Assembly (NCBI GenBank): GCA_947463105.1
Contig: CANHSD010000150.1
Coordinates: forward strand, 1 to 6,786
Direction: 5' to 3'
DNA from: Chitinophagaceae bacterium
GTDB taxonomy: Bacteria > Bacteroidota > Bacteroidia > Chitinophagales > Chitinophagaceae
DNA length: 6,786 nucleotides
Shown here piece by piece: positions 1-6,786 of the stretch. Numbering within the stretch: the stretch's first letter is position 1; every line of letters begins with the position of its first letter. The position numbers and the translations under genes are program-made. Under the pieces are notes generated by a model. It was not told where the DNA came from. It was given only the letters and a program-made list of their open reading frames with translations, and searched no databases.

Positions 1-31
1 AATAAGATAAATTCTATCGAAAATGGTATTC

Positions 32-1360
32 CTAAATATATTGGTTGATGATGTTCTCCAACCACTCCTGACGGCCAGAAGTCAATTTGGGCTCACCAGC
101 TTTAAAGGCATAATCCCTCAGGTCTGATAGGCTGAGCTTCCCTTCCTCGAACATTTTGCCTTCTCCTGAGTCAAAAGAAGCATAGCGGTTCTTGCGGAAT
201 TCGCTGTAAGGTGATTTTTGCAGAATGTTGTCAGCCACTACCAAGGCTCTTGCAAAAGCATCCATTCCGCCAATATGGGCATGGAAAATATCCTCCATGT
301 CTGTAGAATTCCTCCTGGTTTTGGCATCAAAGTTGACACCACCCCCTGCAAATCCTTTTGCTTCGAGGATGATCAACATTGACTCCACCAGTTCATTCAG
401 GTTCATGGGAAACTGGTCAGTATCCCATCCGTTTTGCGAATCTCCCCTGTTGGCATCAATGCTGCCCAACATGCCGGCGTCAGCAGCCGTCTGCAACTCA
501 TGCTGGAAAGTATGTCCGGCCAGGGTGGCATGGTTTACTTCAATATTCAATTTGAAATCATCTTGCAAACCATACCTGTTCAGAAAGCCAATAACGGTGG
601 CTGAATCATAATCATATTGGTGCTTGGTAGGTTCACAAGGCTTGGGCTCTATGAAGAAAGTACCCTTGAAACCGTTCTTTCTTGCATAGTCTTTGGCTGT
701 ATGAAGGAATCTCGCCAGGTGCTCCTGTTCACGCTTCATGTCCGTATTGAGAAGGGTCATGTAGCCTTCCCTACCGCCCCAGAAAACATAATTTTCTCCA
801 CCCAAACGGATGGTGGCATCAAGTGCATTCTTTACCTGTGTTGCGGCATGGGCCAATACATTAAAATCAGGATTGGTGCTGGCACCATTCATGTACCTCG
901 GGTTGGAAAATACATTGGCAGTACCCCAGAGCAGTTTCACACCACTGGCTTTTTGTTTCAGGTCAGCATAATCAACAATGGCAGAAAGATTGCTTTCATA
1001 TTCAGCAAGATTGGCACCTTCATCCACCAAATCAATGTCATGAAAGCAGTAATAAGGTACGCCTAGCTTGGTGATGAATTCAAAGGCAGCATCCATCTTT
1101 TCCTTGGCTCTGTCAACAGCATTGGATGCAGTATCCCATGCAAATTGCTTGGTTCCGGGTCCAAATGGATCTGCACCGGTATTGCAGAAACTATGCCAAT
1201 AGGCAACCGCAAAGCGGAAATGCTCTTTCATTGATTTTCCTGCAATGACCTGGTTTTCATTGTACCATTTATAGGCCAATGGATTATCTGACCCAACCCC
1301 TTCAAAGTTTATTTTACCAATTCCGGGGAAAAATTCCTTGTTGCCTAGTGTTACTGACAT
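32..1360 (-). CDS. xylA: Xylose isomerase, class II
   Basis: This 442-residue cytoplasmic enzyme interconverts D-xylose and D-xylulose, the first committed step of bacterial xylose use. The length and the extended N-terminus fit the class II (long) family. All metal ligands of the TIM-barrel active site are visible: E238 in IEPKP, E274 and H277 in IEVNH, D302 in IDANRGD, D313 and D315 in WDTD, and D345 in GGVNFD. The catalytic pair H107 and D110 lies in FHDID, and W145 in the WGTANVFSN segment. Each sits six residues after the E. coli position I recall from family knowledge, so the protein is complete and very probably active. The ATG at 1360 has no Shine-Dalgarno but an A/T-rich leader, normal for Bacteroidota; it ends in TAG. 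It is the last of the three minus-strand genes seen, 81 bases after xylB, and may have its own promoter in that gap. Confidence 0.97.
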   Translation of the reverse strand: MSVTLGNKEFFPGIGKINFEGVGSDNPLAYKWYNENQVIAGKSMKEHFRFAVAYWHSFCNTGADPFGPGTKQFAWDTASNAVDRAKEKMDAAFEFITKLGVPYYCFHDIDLVDEGANLAEYESNLSAIVDYADLKQKASGVKLLWGTANVFSNPRYMNGASTNPDFNVLAHAATQVKNALDATIRLGGENYVFWGGREGYMTLLNTDMKREQEHLARFLHTAKDYARKNGFKGTFFIEPKPCEPTKHQYDYDSATVIGFLNRYGLQDDFKLNIEVNHATLAGHTFQHELQTAADAGMLGSIDANRGDSQNGWDTDQFPMNLNELVESMLIILEAKGFAGGGVNFDAKTRRNSTDMEDIFHAHIGGMDAFARALVVADNILQKSPYSEFRKNRYASFDSGEGKMFEEGKLSLSDLRDYAFKAGEPKLTSGRQEWLENIINQYI

Positions 1361-1388
1361 AATATGTATTTTATTGATAATTGTTTTG

Positions 1389-1404
1389 TTTGGTTCCTGC
1401 CAAA
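1389..1404. repeat. Inverted repeat TTTGG-N6-CCAAA upstream of xylA, candidate operator
   Basis: Perfect 5-base arms (1389-1393 and 1400-1404) flank a 6-base spacer in the xylB-xylA gap. The right arm overlaps the candidate -7 box of xylA at 1401-1408, a place where a bound repressor would block transcription. As RNA it would form only a weak hairpin with two G-C pairs and no following U run, so an operator is likelier than a terminator. The arms are short and could arise by chance. Confidence 0.25.
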
Positions 1405-1408
1405 GATA
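1401..1408 (-). promoter_or_regulatory. Candidate Bacteroidota -7 promoter element for xylA
   Basis: On the minus strand this reads TATCTTTG, an exact match to the Bacteroidota -7 consensus TAnnTTTG. Transcription would start a few bases downstream, leaving a leader of roughly 35 bases before the xylA ATG at 1360. I see no clear TTTG at the expected -33 spacing of 17-23 bases; the region there is only T-rich on the minus strand. The 81-base gap, the longest in the cluster, leaves room for a separate xylA promoter. Confidence 0.35.
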
Positions 1409-1441
1409 AAATTGTTCTCTTAAAAAATTTCAGGCAGCTCA

Positions 1442-2920
1442 TTAAAGTTGCATCCCCTCTATCCAACTGGCATATGCATCCTTGTATTGCTCACACAAGG
1501 CTGCATTTGGCTCTACCCTGCTCAATACTTTCAACCCCTTGAATGCTTCTTTTGCATCCTTGTATATACCGGCCCCCATGCCTGCTCCTCTGGCCGCACC
1601 TTGGGCGCCATCGGTATTGACAAGCTCAATGGTTGCACCAGTAGTATTGGCAAATGCCTGGGTAAAAATATCACTCTGGAACATATTGGCCTTTCCTGCC
1701 CTGACCGTGTTGATGTTCAATCCCATTTTCACCATGATTTCTATGCCATAAAAAAGGGAAAAAACAATTCCTTCTTGTGAAGCCCTTGCCAGGTGGGCAT
1801 TGTTGTGTCGGTTGAAATGCAGGTTCTTGATCATCGATCCTGGATCCCTGTTTTCAAGCACCCGCTCCGCTCCATTGCCAAAAGGATAGCAAAGCAATCC
1901 TTCAGACCCCACAGGAACAGTAGAAGCCAGCCTGTTCATTTCAGGATAAGAATGTCCATTGAAAACATTTTTCTGCAACCAGCTGTTGAGGATGCCTGTT
2001 CCATTGATACAAAGCAATACCCCATACCTTTTTTCGGCTGCAGTATGGTTGACATGAACGAAAGTATTGACCCTTGATTTTGGATCATAGGATGGTTGAT
2101 CGATGACCCCATAGACAACACCTGAAGTACCAGCTGTTGCAGCTATTTCTCCGGGCTGCAGAACATTCAATGAAAGGGCATTGTTGGGTTGATCTCCTGC
2201 CCTGTAAGACACAGGAATATTGGCTGAAACCCCCAATGATTCTGCGGCTTGTGGCGTTACAAAACCCTGCTCACCAAACTGAGGAACAGTTGAACAAAGC
2301 AAGCTTTCACTGATGCCATAATGTTTGAGCAAATCATGGGAAATGGTCTCATTTTTAGCGTCCCAGAGAATGCCTTCTGAAAGACCTGAAACAGTTGTTT
2401 TCATTTCACCCGTCATGCGAAAAGCGATATAATCTCCAGGCAACATGATCTTGTGAATCCTTGCATAGGTTTCCGGCCTGTTGTCTTTTACCCATTTCAA
2501 TTTTGATGCAGTAAGATTGCCCGGAGAATTCAAATAATGCTCAAGACAAAACTCCTCTCCCAATGATTTGAAGGCTGCGTTACCGGTTTCAACGGCGCGG
2601 CTATCGCACCAAATGATAGAGGGCATCACAGGAATGCCATCACGATCCACCGCCACCAGGCCATGCATCTGGTAAGAGATGCCAATGGCAGCAATTTCAT
2701 CTTTCCCAAAAGTATACTCATTAGACAAAAGGCTCATGGCATTGCAAAGTTCATCCCACCAAAGATTGGGATCCTGCTCAGCAAATCCTTTTTCAGGAGA
2801 TACAATTTTCATCTCAGACGAAGGTGAGAAGGCTGATGCAACGCATTCACCGCTATCAATGGCCACCAGGGCACATTTCACTGATGATGAACCAATATCC
2901 ACTCCCAATAAATACTTCAT
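1442..2920 (-). CDS. xylB: Xylulokinase (FGGY family)
   Basis: This cytoplasmic kinase uses ATP to turn D-xylulose into D-xylulose 5-phosphate, the step after XylA. From the chosen start it has 492 residues, usual for the family. The first ATP-binding segment GVDIGSSSVK lies near residues 6-15 with D8. YQMHG (83-87) matches the substrate-contacting MHG of E. coli XylB, and D243 in AGDQ is the expected catalytic base. K140 lies in the FGGY-type TASKLKW segment, TAGTSG (262-267) fits the nucleotide side, and GAQGAARGAG is the glycine-rich C-terminal element. I chose the ATG at 2920 because family members begin one or two residues before the hydrophobic strand, and its leader is A-rich. An in-frame ATG at 2938 would add six residues, MIKTKT. 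The gene lies 55 bases after galM and 81 before xylA. A related pentulose or hexulose kinase is unlikely next to xylA. Confidence 0.95.
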   Translation of the reverse strand: MKYLLGVDIGSSSVKCALVAIDSGECVASAFSPSSEMKIVSPEKGFAEQDPNLWWDELCNAMSLLSNEYTFGKDEIAAIGISYQMHGLVAVDRDGIPVMPSIIWCDSRAVETGNAAFKSLGEEFCLEHYLNSPGNLTASKLKWVKDNRPETYARIHKIMLPGDYIAFRMTGEMKTTVSGLSEGILWDAKNETISHDLLKHYGISESLLCSTVPQFGEQGFVTPQAAESLGVSANIPVSYRAGDQPNNALSLNVLQPGEIAATAGTSGVVYGVIDQPSYDPKSRVNTFVHVNHTAAEKRYGVLLCINGTGILNSWLQKNVFNGHSYPEMNRLASTVPVGSEGLLCYPFGNGAERVLENRDPGSMIKNLHFNRHNNAHLARASQEGIVFSLFYGIEIMVKMGLNINTVRAGKANMFQSDIFTQAFANTTGATIELVNTDGAQGAARGAGMGAGIYKDAKEAFKGLKVLSRVEPNAALCEQYKDAYASWIEGMQL

Positions 2921-2975
2921 TGTTTTGGTTTTTATCATGCCGCCGGTTGATTAAACAACAAAACGGTAAAAGAAA

Positions 2976-4109
2976 TTATTTGATGGTTGAAAACCGATAA
3001 ATGGTCTGGCTTTTCCAGGTTTCTCCTGGCTTCAGCAAAGTTGTTGGAAATGATGGCTGGTTGGGAGAATCCGGGAAATGTTGTGTTTCCAGACAAAATC
3101 CGGTTCTGTATTGATACGCCATGCCTCTTCCTTTTTCATTGCCATCCAAGAAATTACCGGAGTAGAACTGGACACCAGGTTCAGTGGTAAAAACTTCCAT
3201 TTTTCTTCCAGAAGTTTTCTCTGTTACTACCACCGCAGGAGTCTTGATATCTTTTGAATCAAAGACAAAATTATGGTCGTATCCCAGGCCATAGATCAGT
3301 TGCTGCTCATTGGCTGCAATGTCCTTCCCTATTGGCTTTGCAGCCGTAAAATCAAATGCTGTTCCACGCACTTCCTTCAATTCGCCAGTTGGGATCAATG
3401 TGCTGTCGACTGGTGTAAATTTAGATGCATTGATCATCATGTCATGATCGAGAATGGTTTTGGATGGATCACCGGTAAGATTGAAATAAGCATGGTTGGT
3501 CACATTGACGAGAGTAGGCTTATCGGTTGTAGCAGCATAGTCAATAACCAGGCTGTTGTCCTCCCGCAGAGAATAGATGACGGTGAGGTTCATTTCCCCC
3601 GGATACCCATTTTCTCCATCTTTTATCTTGATCGAAAAACTGATGGCATCGTTCATCTGCTTCACATCCCAAACCTGCTTATCAATACTATTGACACCGC
3701 CATGAAGGGAGTTCACACCGTTGTTCTGAGGTGCTGAAAATGACTGGCCATCAATGCTGAATTTTCCATTGGCGATGCGGTTGGCATAGCGCCCGACGAT
3801 ACAACCAAAATAGGATTTACCCGCAAATAGGTCCTTAGCGCTATCGTACCCCAATAAAACATTTTCCATCTTTCCTTCCTTGTTGGGAACCTGGATGGCC
3901 AAAACGGTTGCCCCGTAGTTTGAAAAATCCACCGACATCCCACCCTTGTTCGACAACCTGAACATTTGCACTTTTTTCCCATCAAGGGTGTCCGTAAAAG
4001 CCTTTTCCATTTCCATATCAGCATTGGTTTTATTGTTTTTTTCTGGCTCAATCACACAAGAGGAGAAGCCAAGAAGAAGCATTTGCGCAATGACAAGCAA
4101 TTTTTTCAT
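2976..4109 (-). CDS. galM: Aldose 1-epimerase (mutarotase), predicted lipoprotein
   Basis: This mutarotase interconverts the alpha and beta anomers of aldoses such as glucose, galactose or xylose; beside xylAB, xylose is the probable substrate, though this is inferred. From the ATG at 4109 it has 377 residues. Residues 1-18 form a lipoprotein signal ending at C18, so the mature enzyme starts near residue 19 and should be membrane-anchored outside the cytoplasm. The galactose-mutarotase fold follows. Active-site residues agree in order and spacing with the Lactococcus enzyme: R111 in GRYANR, H136 in NSLHGG, H206 (general acid) in TNHAYFNL, D278 in YDHN, and E341 (general base) in LETQHFPDSPN. 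The reading frame extends upstream to an ATG at 4136 and a TTG at 4151, but these would place extra residues before the MKK start of the signal. It is first in the xylose cluster, 55 bases before xylB. Confidence 0.94.
   Translation of the reverse strand: MKKLLVIAQMLLLGFSSCVIEPEKNNKTNADMEMEKAFTDTLDGKKVQMFRLSNKGGMSVDFSNYGATVLAIQVPNKEGKMENVLLGYDSAKDLFAGKSYFGCIVGRYANRIANGKFSIDGQSFSAPQNNGVNSLHGGVNSIDKQVWDVKQMNDAISFSIKIKDGENGYPGEMNLTVIYSLREDNSLVIDYAATTDKPTLVNVTNHAYFNLTGDPSKTILDHDMMINASKFTPVDSTLIPTGELKEVRGTAFDFTAAKPIGKDIAANEQQLIYGLGYDHNFVFDSKDIKTPAVVVTEKTSGRKMEVFTTEPGVQFYSGNFLDGNEKGRGMAYQYRTGFCLETQHFPDSPNQPSFPTTLLKPGETWKSQTIYRFSTIK
4056..4109 (-). other. Lipoprotein signal peptide of the mutarotase
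   Basis: The first 18 codons give a basic start (MKK), a hydrophobic stretch (LLVIAQMLLLG), and the loose lipobox FSSC with the lipidated cysteine at 18. The residues after it, VIEPE, carry two acidic side chains. In Bacteroidota, acidic residues shortly after the cysteine can mark export to the cell surface, so either a periplasmic or a surface location is possible. A low-complexity linker rich in N, K and E follows before the enzyme domain. Confidence 0.8.
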
Positions 4110-4146
4110 TTCATTTGATTGATGGTCAGGCAGCATTGCCTGAAAA

Positions 4147-4165
4147 TGCAATATAATATTTTGCA
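4147..4165. repeat. 19-base near-palindrome upstream of galM, candidate operator
   Basis: The sequence TGCAATATAATATTTTGCA has TGCAA and TTGCA arms around an A/T core, with eight of nine base pairs matching about the central A at 4156. It lies 38-56 bases before the galM ATG, where a transcription regulator or RNA polymerase would bind. A/T-rich cores make chance palindromes common, so a role as the operator of the xylose cluster is only inferred. Confidence 0.35.
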
Positions 4166-4230
4166 GCGAATCAACCCACCTGAAGCATCATTGGGCCTAA
4201 TTAGGGCTATCGGATGTCTGATTGAACCAA

Positions 4231-4251
4231 AACAATCTCGTATTGTTACGA
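4231..4251. repeat. Two overlapping perfect dyads in the divergent region
   Basis: AACAAT (4231-4236) and ATTGTT (4242-4247) form a perfect inverted repeat with a 5-base spacer. TCGTA (4238-4242) and TACGA (4247-4251) form a second perfect one with a 4-base spacer, sharing bases with the first. The pair lies about 90 bases before sufB and about 120 before galM, so it could serve either operon. I do not recognise it as the site of a named regulator. Confidence 0.35.
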
Positions 4252-4319
4252 AATAAGGAAAAAAGAGGGAATATATAAAGATATACCCTTCCCCGTTTTT
4301 TACAAAGGCTTAAAAAGCT

Positions 4320-4327
4320 GAAATTTG
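4320..4327 (+). promoter_or_regulatory. Weak candidate -7 element for the suf operon
   Basis: GAAATTTG differs by one fixed base from the Bacteroidota -7 consensus TAnnTTTG. A T-run (4296-4301) lies about 18 bases upstream in the place of the -33 TTTG, but it lacks the G. The implied start point near 4332 would leave a leader of only about nine bases before the sufB ATG, which is short. This is a guess from position and partial match. Confidence 0.2.
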
Positions 4328-4340
4328 CGTTTTTAAATGA

Positions 4341-5798
4341 ATGAGCAATATGCACGAGGAAAATGATGATATTTTAGAACAGATCACCTCATCGGAATAC
4401 AAATACGGTTTTGTAACTGATATTGAGGCGGATGAGGCACCAAAAGGCCTTAGCGAAGACACCGTCAGGTTCATTTCAGCCAAAAAAAATGAACCGGCCT
4501 GGATGTTGGAAAATCGCCTGAAAGCATACAGGCACTGGCTGACCATGGAAGAGCCCAAATGGCCCAACGTGGAATATCCCCCCATCAATTATCAGGATAT
4601 TATCTACTACTCAGCGCCAAAACAAAAAATTGCACCGGACAGCCTTGATGATATTGACCCAGAACTCAGAAAAACCTTTGAAAAGCTCGGCATTTCCCTC
4701 AATGAGCAAAAAAGGCTCACTGGAGTAGCGGTAGACGCTGTGATTGACAGTGTTTCTGTGGCAACCACCTTCAAGGAGGAACTTTCGAAAGTTGGGGTAA
4801 TTTTTTGCTCCATGAGTGAGGCTATCCAGGATCATCCAGAATTGATTCAAAAATACCTGGGGTCTGTAGTACCGGCAACAGACAATTTTTTTAGTGCATT
4901 GAATGCTGCGGTGTTCAGTGATGGATCATTCTGCTTCATCCCCAAAGGGGTAAGATGCCCCATGGAGCTGTCCACCTATTTTCGGATCAATGCGGCCAAC
5001 ACCGGTCAATTTGAAAGAACCCTGATTGTAGCTGAAGATGAGGCCTATGTCAGCTATCTTGAAGGTTGTACGGCTCCCATGCGTGACGAGAACCAGCTGC
5101 ATGCAGCAGTTGTTGAAATCGTTGCCATGGAAAAAGCTGAGGTTAAATATTCTACTGTGCAGAATTGGTATCCAGGAGACAAGGATGGAAAAGGTGGAAT
5201 TTACAATTTCGTTACCAAGCGTGGCATCTGTGCAGGTGCGCACGCCAAAATATCATGGACCCAGGTAGAAACCGGATCGAGCATCACCTGGAAATACCCC
5301 AGCGTAATCCTCAAAGGAGACTACAGCATTGGAGAGTTTTATTCTGTTGCTGTTACCAATAATTTTCAACAGGCTGATACCGGGACCAAGATGGTTCACC
5401 TGGGAAAGAACACCAAGAGCCGGATTGTTTCCAAGGGTATCTCTGCGGGCAAGAGCCAGAACTCTTACCGCGGCTTGGTCAGTGTTGCAAAAAATGCAGG
5501 CAATGCGAGAAACTTTTCTCAGTGCGACTCATTGCTCCTTGGTGATAAATGTGGTGCACATACTTTCCCATACATAGAAGTCAAGAACAATACAGCTGTT
5601 GTGGAACATGAGGCAACAACTTCCAAGATTGGAGAAGACCAGATTTTCTATTGCAACCAACGGGGCATTGATACTGAAACCGCTGTTGCATTGATTGTAA
5701 ATGGCTTCGCCAAGGAGGTAATGAATCAGCTGCCCATGGAATTTGCGGTAGAAGCCCAAAAGCTTCTTGCCATCAGCCTTGAAGGAAGTGTCGGATAA
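4341..5798 (+). CDS. sufB: Fe-S cluster assembly protein SufB
   Basis: SufB is the core scaffold of the cytoplasmic SufBC2D complex, which builds iron-sulfur clusters and passes them to apoproteins. The 485-residue length is usual for the family. Residues matching those known to matter in E. coli SufB are present at a steady offset of 10-11: R215 and N217 in YFRIN, C243 in EGCTAP (sulfur acceptor), Q274 and W276 in VQNWYPGD, K293, C395 in QCDSLLLGD (cluster site facing SufD), and E422, H423, E424 in [12 protein letters not shown]. The beta-helix core runs from roughly residue 150 to 420, with the helical C-terminal domain ending the protein. The first cysteine is C156, so the N-terminal CxxCxxxC motif of E. 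coli SufB is absent. The start at 4341 gives the expected short lead before [14 protein letters not shown]; an alternative ATG at 4350 would remove three residues. It heads the operon, 29 bases before sufC. Confidence 0.97.
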   Translation: MSNMHEENDDILEQITSSEYKYGFVTDIEADEAPKGLSEDTVRFISAKKNEPAWMLENRLKAYRHWLTMEEPKWPNVEYPPINYQDIIYYSAPKQKIAPDSLDDIDPELRKTFEKLGISLNEQKRLTGVAVDAVIDSVSVATTFKEELSKVGVIFCSMSEAIQDHPELIQKYLGSVVPATDNFFSALNAAVFSDGSFCFIPKGVRCPMELSTYFRINAANTGQFERTLIVAEDEAYVSYLEGCTAPMRDENQLHAAVVEIVAMEKAEVKYSTVQNWYPGDKDGKGGIYNFVTKRGICAGAHAKISWTQVETGSSITWKYPSVILKGDYSIGEFYSVAVTNNFQQADTGTKMVHLGKNTKSRIVSKGISAGKSQNSYRGLVSVAKNAGNARNFSQCDSLLLGDKCGAHTFPYIEVKNNTAVVEHEATTSKIGEDQIFYCNQRGIDTETAVALIVNGFAKEVMNQLPMEFAVEAQKLLAISLEGSVG

Positions 5799-5827
5799 TT
5801 TCAAACAAAAAAAGACAAAAGAAAAAT

Positions 5828-6589
5828 ATGCTAAAGATCAACAATCTGCAAGCCAGCATTGAAGAGAAGGAAATACTCAAGGGCATCAACCTTGACATCA
5901 AGCCGGGAGAAATTCATGCCATCATGGGGCCCAATGGCTCAGGCAAAAGTACCCTGGCATCTGTACTTGCAGGAAGGGCTGACTATGAAGTAACCGGAGG
6001 AACTGTGGAATTCATGGGCAAGGATTTGTTGGAGCTGTCTCCTGAAGACAGGGCCAAAGAAGGACTGTTTCTTGCCTTTCAGTATCCTGTCGAGATACCA
6101 GGCGTTAGCACAACAAACTTCATCAAGTCTGCTGTAAACGAAAAAAGAAAATACCTTGGATTAGAACCATTGGATGCAGCCCAGTTCCTCAGGAACATGA
6201 AGGAGAAAATGAAACTGGTTGAGATTGATCAATCGCTTCTCTCCCGTTCATTGAACGAAGGATTCTCAGGTGGAGAAAAGAAAAGAAATGAAATTTTCCA
6301 GATGGCCATGCTCGAACCCAAGCTCGCCATCCTCGACGAAACGGATTCAGGCCTTGACATTGATGCGTTGCGGATTGTTGCCAATGGGGTAAACCAGCTG
6401 CGCACAAAAGACAATGCATTCCTTGTGGTAACACACTACCAGCGTTTGCTTGACTATATCGTGCCGGATTTTGTTCATGTATTGTACAAAGGCAGGATTG
6501 TGCGTTCAGGAACAAAAGAACTCGCAAAAGAATTGGAAGTGAAAGGATACGACTTCATCAAGGCTGAAGTAGATCAGGAATTGGCTTAA
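5828..6589 (+). CDS. sufC: Fe-S cluster assembly ATPase SufC
   Basis: SufC is the ABC-type ATPase of the SufBC2D complex. It is a soluble protein with no membrane partner; ATP binding drives its dimerisation and opens the SufB-SufD interface for cluster assembly. The 253 residues carry every ABC motif in order: Walker A GPNGSGKS (34-41), Q-loop Q85 in AFQYP, signature FSGGE (146-150) followed by K151 and K152, Walker B LAILD (166-170) with catalytic E171, the D-loop region with D173 and D177 in ETDSGLD, and the H-switch H203 in VTHYQR. K40, K152, E171, D173 and H203 have the same numbers as in E. coli SufC. ETDSGLD together with FSGGEKKRNE is characteristic of SufC rather than of transporter ATPases. 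It starts 29 bases after sufB with a very A-rich leader and ends 22 bases before sufD. Confidence 0.98.
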   Translation: MLKINNLQASIEEKEILKGINLDIKPGEIHAIMGPNGSGKSTLASVLAGRADYEVTGGTVEFMGKDLLELSPEDRAKEGLFLAFQYPVEIPGVSTTNFIKSAVNEKRKYLGLEPLDAAQFLRNMKEKMKLVEIDQSLLSRSLNEGFSGGEKKRNEIFQMAMLEPKLAILDETDSGLDIDALRIVANGVNQLRTKDNAFLVVTHYQRLLDYIVPDFVHVLYKGRIVRSGTKELAKELEVKGYDFIKAEVDQELA

Positions 6590-6611
6590 ACCCCATAAGT
6601 GTAAAAGGAAA

Positions 6612-6786
6612 ATGATGGACGCAACGAACATATTGAAAGAGGCATTTGAAAAGCAAGATGGCGCAGGTGGAAACCTTGCGGAATACCAACAAGAAAACTG
6701 GAACATGTTTTCCGGATTGGGATTGCCTGCTATCAAGCATGAGGAATGGAAATATACCAGGATCAGAAATGTTTTTACAGACAAAC
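6612..6786 (+). CDS. sufD: Fe-S cluster assembly protein SufD, N-terminal part (cut by window end)
   Basis: SufD is the SufB paralogue that pairs with it in SufBC2D and helps form the cluster site. Only the first 58 codons lie in the window and no stop is reached. The visible part has a helical N-terminus and then LGLPAIKHEEWKYTRIRNVF at residues 36-55, matching the conserved SufD segment of the type P.(x)K.EEW(K/R)YT. Its place 22 bases after sufC supports the call, since sufB-sufC-sufD is the usual order. Two ATG codons are adjacent, 6612 and 6615. An AAGGAA at 6605-6610 is too close to the first for classic Shine-Dalgarno pairing and slightly better for the second, but Bacteroidota rarely depend on it, so the start is uncertain by one codon. 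The catalytic histidine region lies outside the window. Confidence 0.93.
   Translation, partial: MMDATNILKEAFEKQDGAGGNLAEYQQENWNMFSGLGLPAIKHEEWKYTRIRNVFTDK

Larger units (their letters stand above)
4110..4340. other. Divergent intergenic region between galM and sufB
   Basis: These 231 bases separate two head-to-head operons and should hold both promoters. The contents I can point to are a 19-base near-palindrome (4147-4165), two overlapping dyads (4231-4251), an A/T- and purine-rich stretch (about 4251-4282), and a weak sufB -7 candidate (4320-4327). I found no exact TAnnTTTG on either strand here, no RNA gene, and no open reading frame worth calling. Confidence 0.7.

Noticed and set aside
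1..31. Terminator downstream of xylA
   Set aside because: The 31 bases visible past the stop show no stem-loop; any terminator or further operon gene lies outside the window.
617..1066. Plus-strand open frame of 149 codons opposite xylA
   Set aside because: It lies wholly inside the well-supported xylA gene, shows no recognisable domain, and is a frame shadow. The same applies to the plus-strand frames at 225-611, 1448-2077, 2679-2954 and 3273-3737.
2921..2975. Possible hairpin or terminator between galM and xylB (GTTTTG at 2922-2927 with CAAAAC at 2959-2964)
   Set aside because: The 31-base loop and A/T-rich arms make a stable terminator unlikely, and no proper U run follows. The genes look co-transcribed.
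4110..4151. Longer start for the mutarotase (ATG at 4136 or TTG at 4151)
   Set aside because: Both add residues before a textbook MKK-led lipoprotein signal peptide, so the ATG at 4109 is preferred.
5799..5827. Promoter or small element between sufB and sufC
   Set aside because: The 29-base gap is only a plain A-rich leader with no promoter match or hairpin.
6189..6784. Minus-strand open frames opposite sufC and sufD
   Set aside because: They overlap the conserved SufC motifs and the SufD N-terminus on the other strand, and their translations look like no known protein.

Overview
The window holds six protein-coding genes in two divergent blocks. It looks like chromosomal DNA from a member of the Bacteroidota. 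The grounds are A/T-rich gene leaders with almost no Shine-Dalgarno sequence, a perfect Bacteroidota-type -7 box (TAnnTTTG) in front of xylA, a mutarotase made as a lipoprotein, and the general look of the XylA and SufB sequences. I cannot name a genus. I see no tRNA, rRNA, insertion sequence, CRISPR array or phage gene.

Left block, minus strand, read from about 4109 down to 32: galM (aldose 1-epimerase lipoprotein), xylB (xylulokinase), xylA (class II xylose isomerase). The gaps are 55 and 81 bases. Together they form a D-xylose catabolic cluster: the mutarotase interconverts xylose anomers, XylA converts xylose to xylulose, and XylB phosphorylates xylulose to xylulose 5-phosphate for the pentose phosphate pathway. 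No sugar transporter or regulator gene lies inside the window; the DNA downstream of xylA (below base 32) is cut off.

Centre, 4110-4340: a 231-base divergent intergenic region between galM and sufB. It holds one 19-base near-palindrome close to galM and two overlapping perfect dyads near its middle. These are candidate operators; nothing in the window says which protein binds them.

Right block, plus strand, 4341 to the window end: sufB, sufC and the first 58 codons of sufD, separated by 29 and 22 bases. These encode the SufBCD iron-sulfur cluster assembly complex. All the catalytic or cluster-building residues I could place in SufB and SufC are present.

In short, this is an ordinary housekeeping and sugar-catabolism region with intact genes. 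I found no convincing new system. The points worth a second look are the intergenic dyads, the internal promoter signal in front of xylA, and the predicted surface or periplasmic location of the mutarotase.
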